Source: Tyto alba (lineage: Eukaryota; Chordata; Aves; Strigiformes; Tytonidae). Taken from it: 64,000 nt of DNA. Both the position numbers and the translations under genes were made by a program. Every line of letters begins with the position of its first letter. The first letter of the stretch is position 1. The stretch is taken from NCBI RefSeq assembly GCF_018691265.1, contig NW_024881322.1:6634001-6698000 (forward strand). The letters are read 5' to 3'. Positions 13,901 through 25,900 of the stretch are shown in pieces. The notes beneath the pieces are model-generated. The model had not been told where the DNA came from. It did not search any database and saw only the letters and a list, made by a program, of their open reading frames with translations.

Positions 13901-16900
13901 CCATCTGAGGAAGCACCATTATGATAAATGTAGATTTGTAGTTAAAAAGGTGAAATGACACCAGTCTTCTACATGTATATAAAAGCATATCACAACGTAC
14001 TATAAAACTAAGGTGGCAACACAGTGATCTGAAATCTTGCTCTCAGTCTTACTCAGAACAGCTTCAAAGTTCATTTGTGAAAAAAGGCTTTTTATTTTGC
14101 AAAAGCTCTGATTGTTTGGGAAAATAATAAATTTCAGCATAAGCCTGTGATTCCCCTTCTATCGTAGCTAGTCATGTACTTTCAAATCCTGATTTTCCAA
14201 AACAGCCTTCTGCATCCTGAAGGTGAGCTGTAAAGCAATAGTTTAGTTGTGTAATTGATTCACAGATAACTGCAGACAAAAACTGTCCAGAAAGCTGTAA
14301 AAGTGCTAGACACTACAGTACGGTTTACTGTATGAGAGATGAGGACTGGCATTATGAACACGACACGTCAATCCATTAAGAGCAGTCTGGCAGGTAGGGT
14401 TTGTGAGAAAGTTGGCAGTGTTAACATTACCTGTAAGGACCGGAGGGAGTTGATCCATTCATAAATACTGCTTCTGTGGCTGCAGAGGGAGTAGCTGCGC
14501 AAAGCAAATCTCCTCTTTATGTATTTCCAAATGCATGGTAGAGAGAACACAGCTTTTAGCCTCTCCAGCAGTGTCTGGTCTTGTCGTGGTAGGAGAGCGT
14601 AAGGCAAATAGGAATCATTTCCTATCTGGGAGTTGCTCCAAATCATCCTCTTAGACCTGCTGAGATGTGCCTACCACTTCTGGTCTCGGGCTGCATTCTT
14701 CATCGCCTCCTTCCGGGTGGTTTTGTCATGATTATGCTCCATTTCAAAGAATTCATCACTTTTAAAACAACCTAATTCCACCGTACTTTATGAACTTGAC
14801 TGAAGCACTAAATTAACTGTCCAGTGACTCAAAACTTTCTCTTAGCAGTCAGCAGGGAGAGAATAACATTTCCAGAAAGCAGTTAATGATATAGGTGGAG
14901 CAGGTCACACTGGGAGATATCTGTTTCTCTCCAGGGACTGTAGTGGAAATCGGGGAGAATTGGGTCCTAATCAGATAGCACAGATCCAGAAAATGAATTA
15001 GTATGTATCTGGACATTACCTTTGGAACAACCATGGGGTATTTTCAGATTTCCTGCAAAGGCTGACAAAAATGTCCCCCTTTCCACATTATTAAATGTTG
15101 GGCAGGCACCCTGCTAAACAGACTTGAGAAAAGATTTCATGTTTTCTTGTGTTCCACCTCCAAATTAAGGGACTTGAGGTTGAGTCTGTAACACCCACTG
15201 TACTTAACTGTGCCTCTGAGTACTTCCCACCTTTAATGATCCAAGAGTAAGAAAAGAAGGTGCTCCTAAATATTGAACTTGTTCCAAAGAGGTTGGCATC
15301 TGGAAAATAATTGTCACTGTAGATGATCCATCTATGTAAATAAGCACTGGGAAAGCTGAAAATCTTAAGCACCATCATGTAATAAAAGAGAGATTTTTGA
15401 AAATTTATTTCCAGTAGTGTTTAAGAAAAACACAGATAATGCTCAAGACTAAGCAGTCAGGGAACTCAGGCTCAGCTTTCAACTGAAAGCTGGACACAGC
15501 TGCTAGGTCACAAGTTATTTCATTCCCACACTTCACTTTCTTTACCTGCACCATGCCTGAGAGTGGTGGCAGTGCAGTGCTGGAAATGAGAAGTGCCATT
15601 TAGGCATATTTAATTAGTTGCACACAGATACATAATGTTTTTGAAAGTTTCTGTTTACATAATATAAAAGTAAGCAAGAATGATAAATATAATCCAACAA
15701 TTGTGGGTTTACAGACGTTCCTCTGTAAAGACATGGTATTTTTTTATCAGCACACTTAGTGTACTTTCTTTCTAGTTTCCCTATGGTGTGATCGTACCTA
15801 TGCTTTTCTAGGAAGCAGTTTGGTTTTCTTTCTGTGTCTATGAAGTAATTATACTGTTCTTCTAATTTCTTTGTAGGATTTTGATGATTTATCAGAAACT
15901 GATATAAGCAGTGAGGATCAGCGTCATAATATTAAGCCTGACCTTATGGAGGAGGAGCTTAAATCCAGGTTATTTCAGCTTGCTGCTAAAATGAGTGACA
16001 AGGAAACATCTTCTGGTGAAGAACAAGAGTCAGAACCTAGAACAGATCCTGAAAACCAGAAGGAGAGTTTGTCCTCAGAGGAAAATGGCAGAAGTATTCA
16101 GGAAGAGTTAAAGAAGGTAAGTGGTCGTTGTAGAGCAGTGGGAACAGTATTGTAAAAGTTAGAATCCAGAAAGAGAAACTTGTGGTTAGAGAATTAAACA
16201 TAGTTGCTTAAGAAAACCTGAGGTCCTTTATACTGTTTCTGAGCCTGCAACCCTTGTCCAGGTAAAATTTCAATCAGGGCGTGTGTTCCTCCCTGTGAGT
16301 CTACAGCATCAATTCAAAACAGTGAACTTAGCCTGTGTAATAAACCTGTTAAGTGACTGATACTGACTGAGGGTTGGCTTATATGTTTTTATTTTAAAAG
16401 AGATCCAATTCTCCTTTTTTCCTCCTTGCTAACCAGCTGGTTTAAGTGAGTTTTTTCAGTCCATTTATTTGCTTCTCTTTTTAGTAACATGTAGTTCATT
16501 CTGATGTCATAGATTCTTCTTTTGCCTCTCTATTGCAGTATTTTGTGCTTCTTTAAAGCTTTCCAACCCTGTTACTCTGTCAGCTAATTGGCCTCTGTGA
16601 GTAGTAACATATTCTAGTGAAACTGAAACCCAGCATCAGTTCTGGTAATGTATGAGATCCTCTGTGCCATTCACCTCACAGGACTGAACCACCCTCTCTT
16701 CCCTTTCTACCTCTGAATTTCTCTTCAGATCATGTGGTGTGCTTGAATTTGGTGCTGTAGAAGCCCAGTACTGCTCCTTGCCAGTAAAACATTCTTTTCC
16801 CTTAGATCCGCTTTGGCTTATTTTTGTCTGGTGTGTCTTGACTTACCTCTTGGGTTTTTGTCTGCACAGCAGCTCAGCTTTGACAGGGAGTGTGGAGAAG

Positions 16901-19900
16901 TCTCTAAGGGAAATCTATCCTTCATCATTTGAAAGGTGTTTTGTTCAAATTATATAAAGAACTATTACACCGGGAGGTGGAAGCAGGATCAAGTGACCCA
17001 GGTAGATAATAGGGATACTGTCCAAACGTGCAGGAATGGTGTCAGGAAAGCCATTGCCCACCTGGAGTTGAATTTGGCGAGGAACACGAAGGGAAATAAG
17101 AAAGGCTTCTACAGATATATCAGCAACAAAAAAGCAGATGAGGGAAAGCAGGGCTCACTACTGCAGTGACCTGGTGACACAGAACATGGAAGAGGATAAG
17201 TTACACAACATGGTTTTCACCTCAGTTTACAGGCAAGATTTGTCCTCAAGAATCCCAGGCCTCTGAGACCTATGGGAAAGTCTGGAGCAATGAAGGCTTT
17301 ACCCTTGTTAGAGGAGGGTCAGGTTAGCAAATATTTCAACAAATGGGACATACACGTGTGCATTGCACCCAACGGGGATGCACTCGCAAGAGCTGAGGGA
17401 ACTGGCCCATGTCGTTGTGAGGCCACCATTGTTCATCTTTGAAAGATCATGGTAATATGAGGCATTCAGAGCACTGAGTATTGTTTAATTTGACTTCAAC
17501 AAGGCTTTCAATACTGTCTCACATAACAGCCTCACAGAAAAATTGAGCAAGTAAAGACTAGATAAGTAGACAGTAAGAGAGATTGAAAATTGCCTGAATT
17601 GCTGGACCAAAAGTGTTGCAATCAGAGGCTTGAAATCCAGCTGAAGGCCAGTTGCTAGTGGTGTACCCCACTGGTCAATACTGGGACCAGTACTGTTTAA
17701 CTTCTTCACTATTGACAGAGACAATGAGACAGAGTATACACTAAATTTGGAGGAGTGGTTGATATATGAGATGGTTCTGTTGTTATTCAGAGGATCTTGA
17801 CAGGTTGGAGAAATGGGCTGACAGAACCTCATGAGGTTCAGCAAAAGGAAATGCAAATTCCTGCACCTGGGAAGCAACTATCCCATGCACCTATACTGGC
17901 TGGAGGCCATCTGGCTGGGAAACAGCTTGGCAGAAAAGGATATAAGGGTCCTGGTAGACACCGAGCTGAATATAAGCCATCAACATGCACTTGCAGGAAA
18001 GGTTACCAGCATCCAGCAGACTGAGGAAGGCGATTATTCCCGTCTATTCAATACTGGTGAGGCCACTTCTGGAGTGCTCTGTCCTATTCTGGGCTCCCCA
18101 GAACAAGGGAAGGGACATGTGGACATGCTGAAGTGAGTTCAGTGAAGGGCCACAGAGATGACTAAAATATTGAGTCATCTATCATACGAGGAGAGGCTTT
18201 GAGAGCTGGAATTGTCTAGCCTAGAGAAGGCTCAGGGAAGATCTCTTCAACATGTATAAATATCTGATGGGTGGTTGGATGGGTGTGTTTGAGGTGGGAA
18301 ATGAAGTGAGAATCAGACTCTTCTCACCCATGCCCAGTGACAGGTCAAGAAGCAGTGGGCACAAACTAATATAAGAAATTCCATCTAAACATAAAAAGAT
18401 TCTTCACTGTGAGGGTGGTCAACTGCAGCAGTAAGTACTTTTATCATCATGTATGCAAATATCTCTGTGATGTACAAACAACCTTTTTAAGGAAATCAAG
18501 TAAAAGCTTTATCACCAGTGCTTGTTAGCAGCATTCAATTTAGCTTGTCTCTGTTTCATGTAGTTCATGTGAGATATGTAAGGATTTAGGTGGGTATTAA
18601 TTAACACAAGTTAATTTTATGCCTTACACTGAAATCCGCTTAGACCTTCAGCACAATCGTTTTCAACATTTCTCAGTTTTTGATTGCCTAAAATGGCGTT
18701 GTGGAAATTCACAGCTCTCTAAAACAAACATAATCCTACAGGAGACTTGTTTTTATGGATAGCATTTTGTGCTTATTAAGCTACAGAAGTAGTTCATGGT
18801 CTTTCTGGGGTATGCAGACCCCTGAAAAGCCTACTTGGCTCAGCTGTGCAATGAAAGCCCATGGAGTCCTCTGTGCTCAGAGGAGAGTTATCCTTCAGCC
18901 CCTCTAGACTTCAGGTGTGAACAAACCAAAAATCCCATTGTGCAACTGTTGTGTTAGTGAAGCATCTTGTACTAGCACAGTGATTTGCACAGCTCTTTCT
19001 GCCTTGCTCTTTTTTTGGTTTTGGCTTTGTGTTTGGTTTCTTTGGGGTTTTTTTGCTTCACACCCCCCCCCCCCACACACACACACATAACTAAATGCCT
19101 AAACTAAAAAGCAAAATGTAAATCCCCCTCTAAGTATCTTAATGACATTGAGAGTAACAAGCATGATAAATGGGATATATTTAGTTCTTGCTTTCCTCTA
19201 TCCTTTCTCCTTCTCTTTTAATGTTTTCATGAAGATAAATAGGCTGGATCTGTATTTCACGGTGTACCCCAGAATTACATTGTAGAAGGCAATTTCAGCA
19301 GTGCCTAATGCAGATTGCATTTTAAATGTAGTCTATCACTGTGACTGCTTTATCAGAAACTATAGAGATACTGTTTAAAAGACAGAATAGTCCCTGCTAT
19401 TTTTGCACATTTCCCCACATAGCATAAAAACTGAAAGAGTTGTTAAGATCTTGTTTTTCTCTTTTTGTGTCCTTCTACTTTGTACTCCCCCTTGCTTAAG
19501 TTATGCAAATGAGCAAATGAGTTAAACTTCAGTGGTAACCTTGAGTTTCTTCTTTGCATTAGCTTGTTGAAACGTGCTGTGTGCTTGAGGAATTTCTTTT
19601 CATCCCTTTATGCATTCACTTCTGGTCAGAGAATTTTATAACCAAGGCTTAGTAACTTTGTTTAAATCCTGCTGTTTTCTGTTGAAATTATTACATGACT
19701 AAGCACACAGCTGCGCTTTTCGGAATGACAACCTATGAGTAAGTTTGTTAAGTAGCACAGTTAGGGATCCCATTCCCTAAGTGAAACCACCGAAGTTCCT
19801 TGACAGTATGAATAACAGCATAAATACTATTTCCATAAAATATTTATGCCTTCATTCTCTGGAAACATTTTATTCCTCTTAGGTTTTATAAAGCTTTATT

Positions 19901-22900
19901 TGGGGGAATGTACTACAAGCATCATCTTCATGTGTATTGGTACCAGAGAGCTATATTCTTTGTTTTGATAGAGTACATCTTACATTTTTCTCCAGGTAAA
20001 TCAGCACTTTTCAACTACCTGTATAATGGGGTTGACCCTTGTTAGAAAATCCACCTGCCACCTCTCTTCAGCAAGAGGCATAGCCGGTAGCTGTGCACGT
20101 GGGTGCGTGTTACCACAGCAGAGGAGACAGCCAGCTCCCTGGGGTGGTGCGTGCTGGAGGCCGTGCCCGGGGCTGGCTTTGGGGAGGGTGGCCAGGGCTC
20201 AGTAAGGGGGGTCAGGCAAGGCAGGGCTCATGGGGCTCGGTCGCTGGAGAGAAATATGCTCACAGCCTTGATGGAGCTGGAGGATGGCATCGGACGTGCA
20301 CATGGCAGTGAATCCCACCTGCCTCTCACACCCCTCTTAAAGCATCCCGGTCGGGATGGCGGCGGTGTTGTAGCAGCAGTGCTGTAATAACGAGGGAGAG
20401 CCTGTGTCTCCTGGTCGCCGGGCTTTTCTTAATCATTTGTGCTGGTGCATGCACTGTCCTCACAGAAGATCATGTAGTAGTTTCCGGGATTATCTTGCAA
20501 TTCCATGAACTCCTGGGTATTTTGATTGATTGGTGTGTTGGTCCAGGCGGGTGTTAATAGGGAACTGCCATTCAGCTTCATATGTGTGACAGCTTTAGAA
20601 ATGACTGAGTAAAAGGACCTAAAAGAACCATAACCCCATGGCTCACTTAAGCAAGAAAACGTAATAGCATAAGTATAGTAGCTTCACTGCATTGCTACTG
20701 CTATGCTAATAAGGCTGAACAGTGTAATGCAATGACATCTTCCTGGATTAACAACTCGGAAGATACTTGTGTGTCCGTTGTTTCACATTTTTGTATGCAT
20801 GTCGTGGTTTAGGCCTGATTGGCAGCCAACCACAATGCAGCAGCTCTCTCTCCCTTCCCCTCCGGCAGTGAGAAGGGACAGAGAGCCAGGCTTGGGGTTC
20901 GAGATAGGACTGGGATGGGGAAAAATCCCCCTTTTATGATCACGAGCAAAAGGCAGACTCGTTAGGGGAAGAAAAAAAGAACATACATTTATTACAGACA
21001 CTACCAACACATAACAGAGTAGGACAGTGAGAAGCATTGCCACATCTTGAGAACACCTTCCCCCCACCCCTCCCTTCTTCCCGGGCTCAGCTCTGCTCCC
21101 AATATCTCTACCTCCTCCCCCAAGGGGCGCAGGGGCAGGGAATGGGGGGTGCAGTCAGCTCTGCCACTTCCCTTATCTTCGGTGAGGGGAGTGTCCGGAA
21201 CTTGTTCCTCCTGCTCCATCGTGGTCCCCCTCTCACAGGAGACAGTCCTCCACAAACTCTCTGATATGAATTCCTCCCATGGACCGCAGCGTTCCCCACA
21301 CTGCTCTGTCATGGGTCACTAACTTCCTCCGACTGGATTCCCTCCCACAGCTGAAGCCCTTCCCGAGCTGCTCTGGAGTGGGACTCCCCCACATGCTGCA
21401 ATCCTCCCAGCGCTGAATTACAGCAGCGGGGCTGCCTTTTCCCATGAGACCCCGGCCTTCTTCGGGCACAGCACCTTGATCAGGCACAGCACCTTGATCA
21501 GGCAAGCAGGAGCAACAGGCCATAAATCAATGTCTGCTCCATTGTAGATCTTCATGGGTGGCAGGGGGGGCCGCCCTGCCGTCTCCCCACAGGATACAGG
21601 GGGGTCTCTGCTCCAGCACACCTCCCCCCTCCTTTCTTCCTCCGTTCCTCCACTGACCTTGGTGTTCATGCAGCTGCAGCAACTCCTCCTCACAAGTCCC
21701 ACTGCACGTCACCACGTCCCTTCTTAAATACATTATCACAGAGGCGCAGCTGATGGGCTCAATTTCCCAAACAGAAGTGGAGCTGACGTGGAGCTGGGGG
21801 AGCTTCGAGAAGCTTCTCACAGGGGGCCGCCCCGATAGCCCCCTCCCCTGCCACCAAAAAAAACCCACCACTCACTCAACCCAGGACAATGCAAGATGCT
21901 CAGAATAATTCTTGTGTTTTGTTAGATTGTGGCTTTTATTATGATGTTAATTATCTGGGCAGTCTTCCAAAGTCCAGGATTGAAAACTGAATGTGGGCAG
22001 CATTGTAAAAAGTGATCGTTAGTTAAGGTTTATGAACTGCAGATCATCTATGCATGGGATTTTGAATGACAGCGGAGAAAAAGGTTTTGGTTAAGGAAGG
22101 TGAAACAGTGGCTTTTTCCTCTAAGAGAGGTATGAGGCTTTAATCTTCACAGTGGGCTAATGGATCCAGAGTTTTAAGTTCTCAATTCAACAAAGCAGTC
22201 AAGTATACGTTCAGTTTTACACTGAGGATTAAGTAGTTTGCCGGACAGAAATCCCATTCAAGAGATTTCTCCCATGTATTATTTATTAGTCTTCAGTATG
22301 GAAAATTAAGTTGATCTTAGGTTTATTTTGTCAGAAACTGAGTCATTGGTTTCAAGCAAAATAGTTGCTTTAAGACCATAAATATTTATTTTTTTAAAAG
22401 GTTTCAAAAGTGGGCAGCAATGTTTGTGTTGCTCAAATTCTGACACTTTCTGGGTTCAATACAGTTGCAGAAGTATGGATATAGACAGTCCATCAGAGAT
22501 GCCCTAGGGTATCCCACAGGGCCTTACGCTGCTAGTCCAGGAGAAACAAGCATCTTTCAGGTCCATGTCATACCTGACAGCATTGTTTGAAAATCCTCAG
22601 ATAGTTCAAGCTGTTTCAAATTTCACCTTGTCTGCCTGTGTTTAAGCAACTGAATCAAAGCCCTGTTGAATCTATGTGGAGAAGTGCAGAATATTGAGAT
22701 TTTGGCTGGCTTCACATGAGGAGTGCAGTATCCTTGTACATAAGATTCTCCTAGTCTCAGATTTTATACTTACGGGCATGCACATCCAAGCCAGCTCTGT
22801 CCAGCGTGCATGCAGTGGGAATCCCCTTCAGTTGGCTCATCACCAAAGATTTATTTACTTAGGAAGAAAATGTAAAAGCCGTTTTACAGATGCAGTTACA

Positions 22901-25900
22901 GAAAATCAGTGAAGATAAATGTAAGCTGCTGTAACAAAATGGGGAAAAAATAGACTGTAATAAAAAAGTTACTGTTTTCTTGTCTTCTTTTGTAAGCAGC
23001 CCAGAGACTTGGCAGTGACAGATGAGCTCTCTCAGATCTAGCTGGAAGAGTTTCAAGAAAACGCTGCTCCTCAGCTGGATGATGCTTCTGTCACAGCACA
23101 GCCAACAGGGTAGCTGTGGTTGTGACATTAATTCAAGGCAAAACCAGTCAGTTTAGTTTAAATAGACCTAAATAAATTAGGGGGATTAAGGTAAGCCTAC
23201 TGACTTGACACTGGGGGGTGGTAGTATGAATGGCTTTACTTGTTCGTTTTGGGACTGTGAAGTCCATGAGTGGACAGCAGCAATCAGTAGGAAGTGATTT
23301 GGCAGAAGTCATCGTACCTAGCTCAGGGGTTTCTGACGTGAGCATCCGACTGTGGCATAAATGAGGTACAAACCCTTTTGTAACTAGAAACACACACAGT
23401 GTCCAAATCACAATTTTTTAGACCCCAAAATTGAAGATAGATAGCTTTTCTTTTTTCTTGACACTCTGCAAAAGTCTTTTTCTATTGCAAGTGCCGCTTT
23501 GTTTTATGATGGTGGAAATCAGTATTTCCCACCTGTTTCATTTTATAGAAAATGATGTGTCGTTTGCAATATCTGTCTTAATGAAATCTGTTATTCTAAA
23601 TCCCACAAACAAAAATAAATTAGGCATTGCTTTATTTTAAATATTTTAGCAATAAATGTAAAATCTGAATTGTATGGTATTTTATATTTGCTGGTTTCTT
23701 TATCCTTTCTGTTAATCCTAAAGTTCTCTGTAAGTCTGAACTTATATAAATGTTAACCTCTGTAGCTGTTAATATATTTTTTTCTGCCTTTTTATTTAAC
23801 TGCTTTCCCACTATCTAGGAAAAACAAAAGGCTTTTGATCTTCATTTAAAGCTGCAGTTTTTATCCACTGTATTGCAGCAGGTGAGAATGCTTTGTTCTG
23901 TCTGTGTCTTCTTACATCTCTTACATAGTGAGAGATGCTATAAAGTGATGTTGAGGGTTTCCACATTTCCCAAGCAAAATTCTCAAACGCAGAATGTTTT
24001 CCTGGAAATATCAGCCCTGAAAAATCATACCTTTTGGCCACTATCAATAATCACTGCAGAAAATTATTTTATAATCACAGCTAGCCCTGTGTTATGAAGG
24101 GGGTGATGAGTGTGAAGTAAAAAAAAAGATCTTTTGAAGGTCAGGGTTGACAACTGCCATTGATAGTTGGGCATTGATGTCTCTGTTCCTCCCACACTGT
24201 GACATGGCCAGTGTCCCAGATCTTGCTTGCCTGTGAAGGAGATGGACTTTTGGTGGACTTTTCAGGGCCTTCTCAAATCTGTACAATGGACTCCCACAGG
24301 GTGGGGGGATGAGGGAGGCAGGTTTGGGTTTTGGGTTTGTTTTCATCAAGTTTTGGATTTGGTCAGATTACTCTGAAAAGATGAATCGACCAGTGGCAAA
24401 GCAAAACTCATCTTCTCCCCAGCCCCCCTCAACTCCCTAAAAAAAAAAATGAGGCATATTGACTGCAAAGTGGGTATGTGGCTCCAAGTGTTATCAAGGA
24501 CTACGAGTTTTCAAGGATGTAGTCAATACTGCCAGGGCTGCTAGTGATGCAGTTTTTCTAACTCTACTTCTTTCTTGATCTAACTGTTGATGTCAACTGT
24601 TCTCTATTGAATTGCAAGTCACTGCCTCCCATGCCAGTTTAACAATGGCACAACATCACAGTGACAAAAAAGAGAAAATGCTAACGGCTGAGTACAATGT
24701 GGAGAAAAAATCAGTGCAAGTGATAGAGAACTTAACTACTTTAAGAGCATTAAAAATAAAACCAGTAATGTTCATACAAAGGAAGCTTGATGTGGAAATG
24801 TCATAGGCTGCTGAGATGCATACAAGGACTTGATGCTCACCTGCTTTCAGCAGTTTGGACGTTTACTTAAGTTTTATCATCCTGCTTTCTTTCCGTTACT
24901 CATCATCCTTTGTGCAAGGATGCAAATACTGTTCTATAAAGCACCTTCCAGTGTAGCATCCTTAAGTAAAACAACAAAGGAAATATTGGCATCAGCAGGG
25001 AGAAGAGACAGCAGAAGGGAAGGGAAATGGCTAACAGTCAGCAGGAGCTATCTTAGACCACTGAAACACAATCTTTAGCAAAACAGGAATCATTTCTGTC
25101 TGTCCAACCACACATAGAAATTACAGTAACGCAGATTTACAAGACGCTGTTTGTTATAGTCAATGCACACATCTATGTATATGTGCTTGCATACACACTT
25201 CTAGTATTTCGTTGGTTTTAAAACTCTCCCACAAAGTACTTGGGGAAATGGAGCATTTCCTTTTGACCGTCTTTAACGTATTTGTGAGTATGGGCATTAA
25301 TTATAAAAAGGATAAGTGCATGTTTTCCTCATTCCATTAAACTCCTAGTCTCAAATTCAGTAAAAAATTAGATTCTCATAACCAGTAGAAACATTCAAAT
25401 TTGGATCAACTACATCAATTTAATCTGGGAGGGGTAGTGTTAATCCAGAAGCTGGGTAGCACAGTTGAAATCAGAATGCACCCCAGTGTTTCAAGAAGAA
25501 TGGTTGTGCTTACCTTTTCCCTGATAGATATCTGTAATAGAGATTACTTTCTGCATCTATCACATGCATATTAGTTCTTTGACTTGCTTGACAAGACAGA
25601 TGGGAGAGACTTCATCATGGCATGATAGCTGTCTCTTTGAATCACTTATAGATGTTAACAATGACCTTTCCTGCAAGGGCAAGATAAATTAGACAGCCAA
25701 GAGGTCTTTATAGCAATTTGAAATGTCCACCTACCGGGATAATCTTGGGGGGGGGTGTGTCTGTGAATTTTAGGTGATTTTTATAGGACCTCATAAATAC
25801 TGAGTTTGACGTGCATGGGTGGGGGAGAGGATTGTGAAGCACTAAAACTCCAGGACACTTTTTTTTTTTCCTTACCCATGTTAAGTACTTCTATCTAGCG

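Noticed and set aside
22999..23113. Exon-like segment after a good acceptor (ttttgtaagcag), reading [13 protein letters not shown] then a stop, then [16 protein letters not shown]
   Set aside because: It has an in-frame TAG, no clear donor and no match to the MYRIP sequence I know. The flanking MYRIP exons join directly in frame without it.
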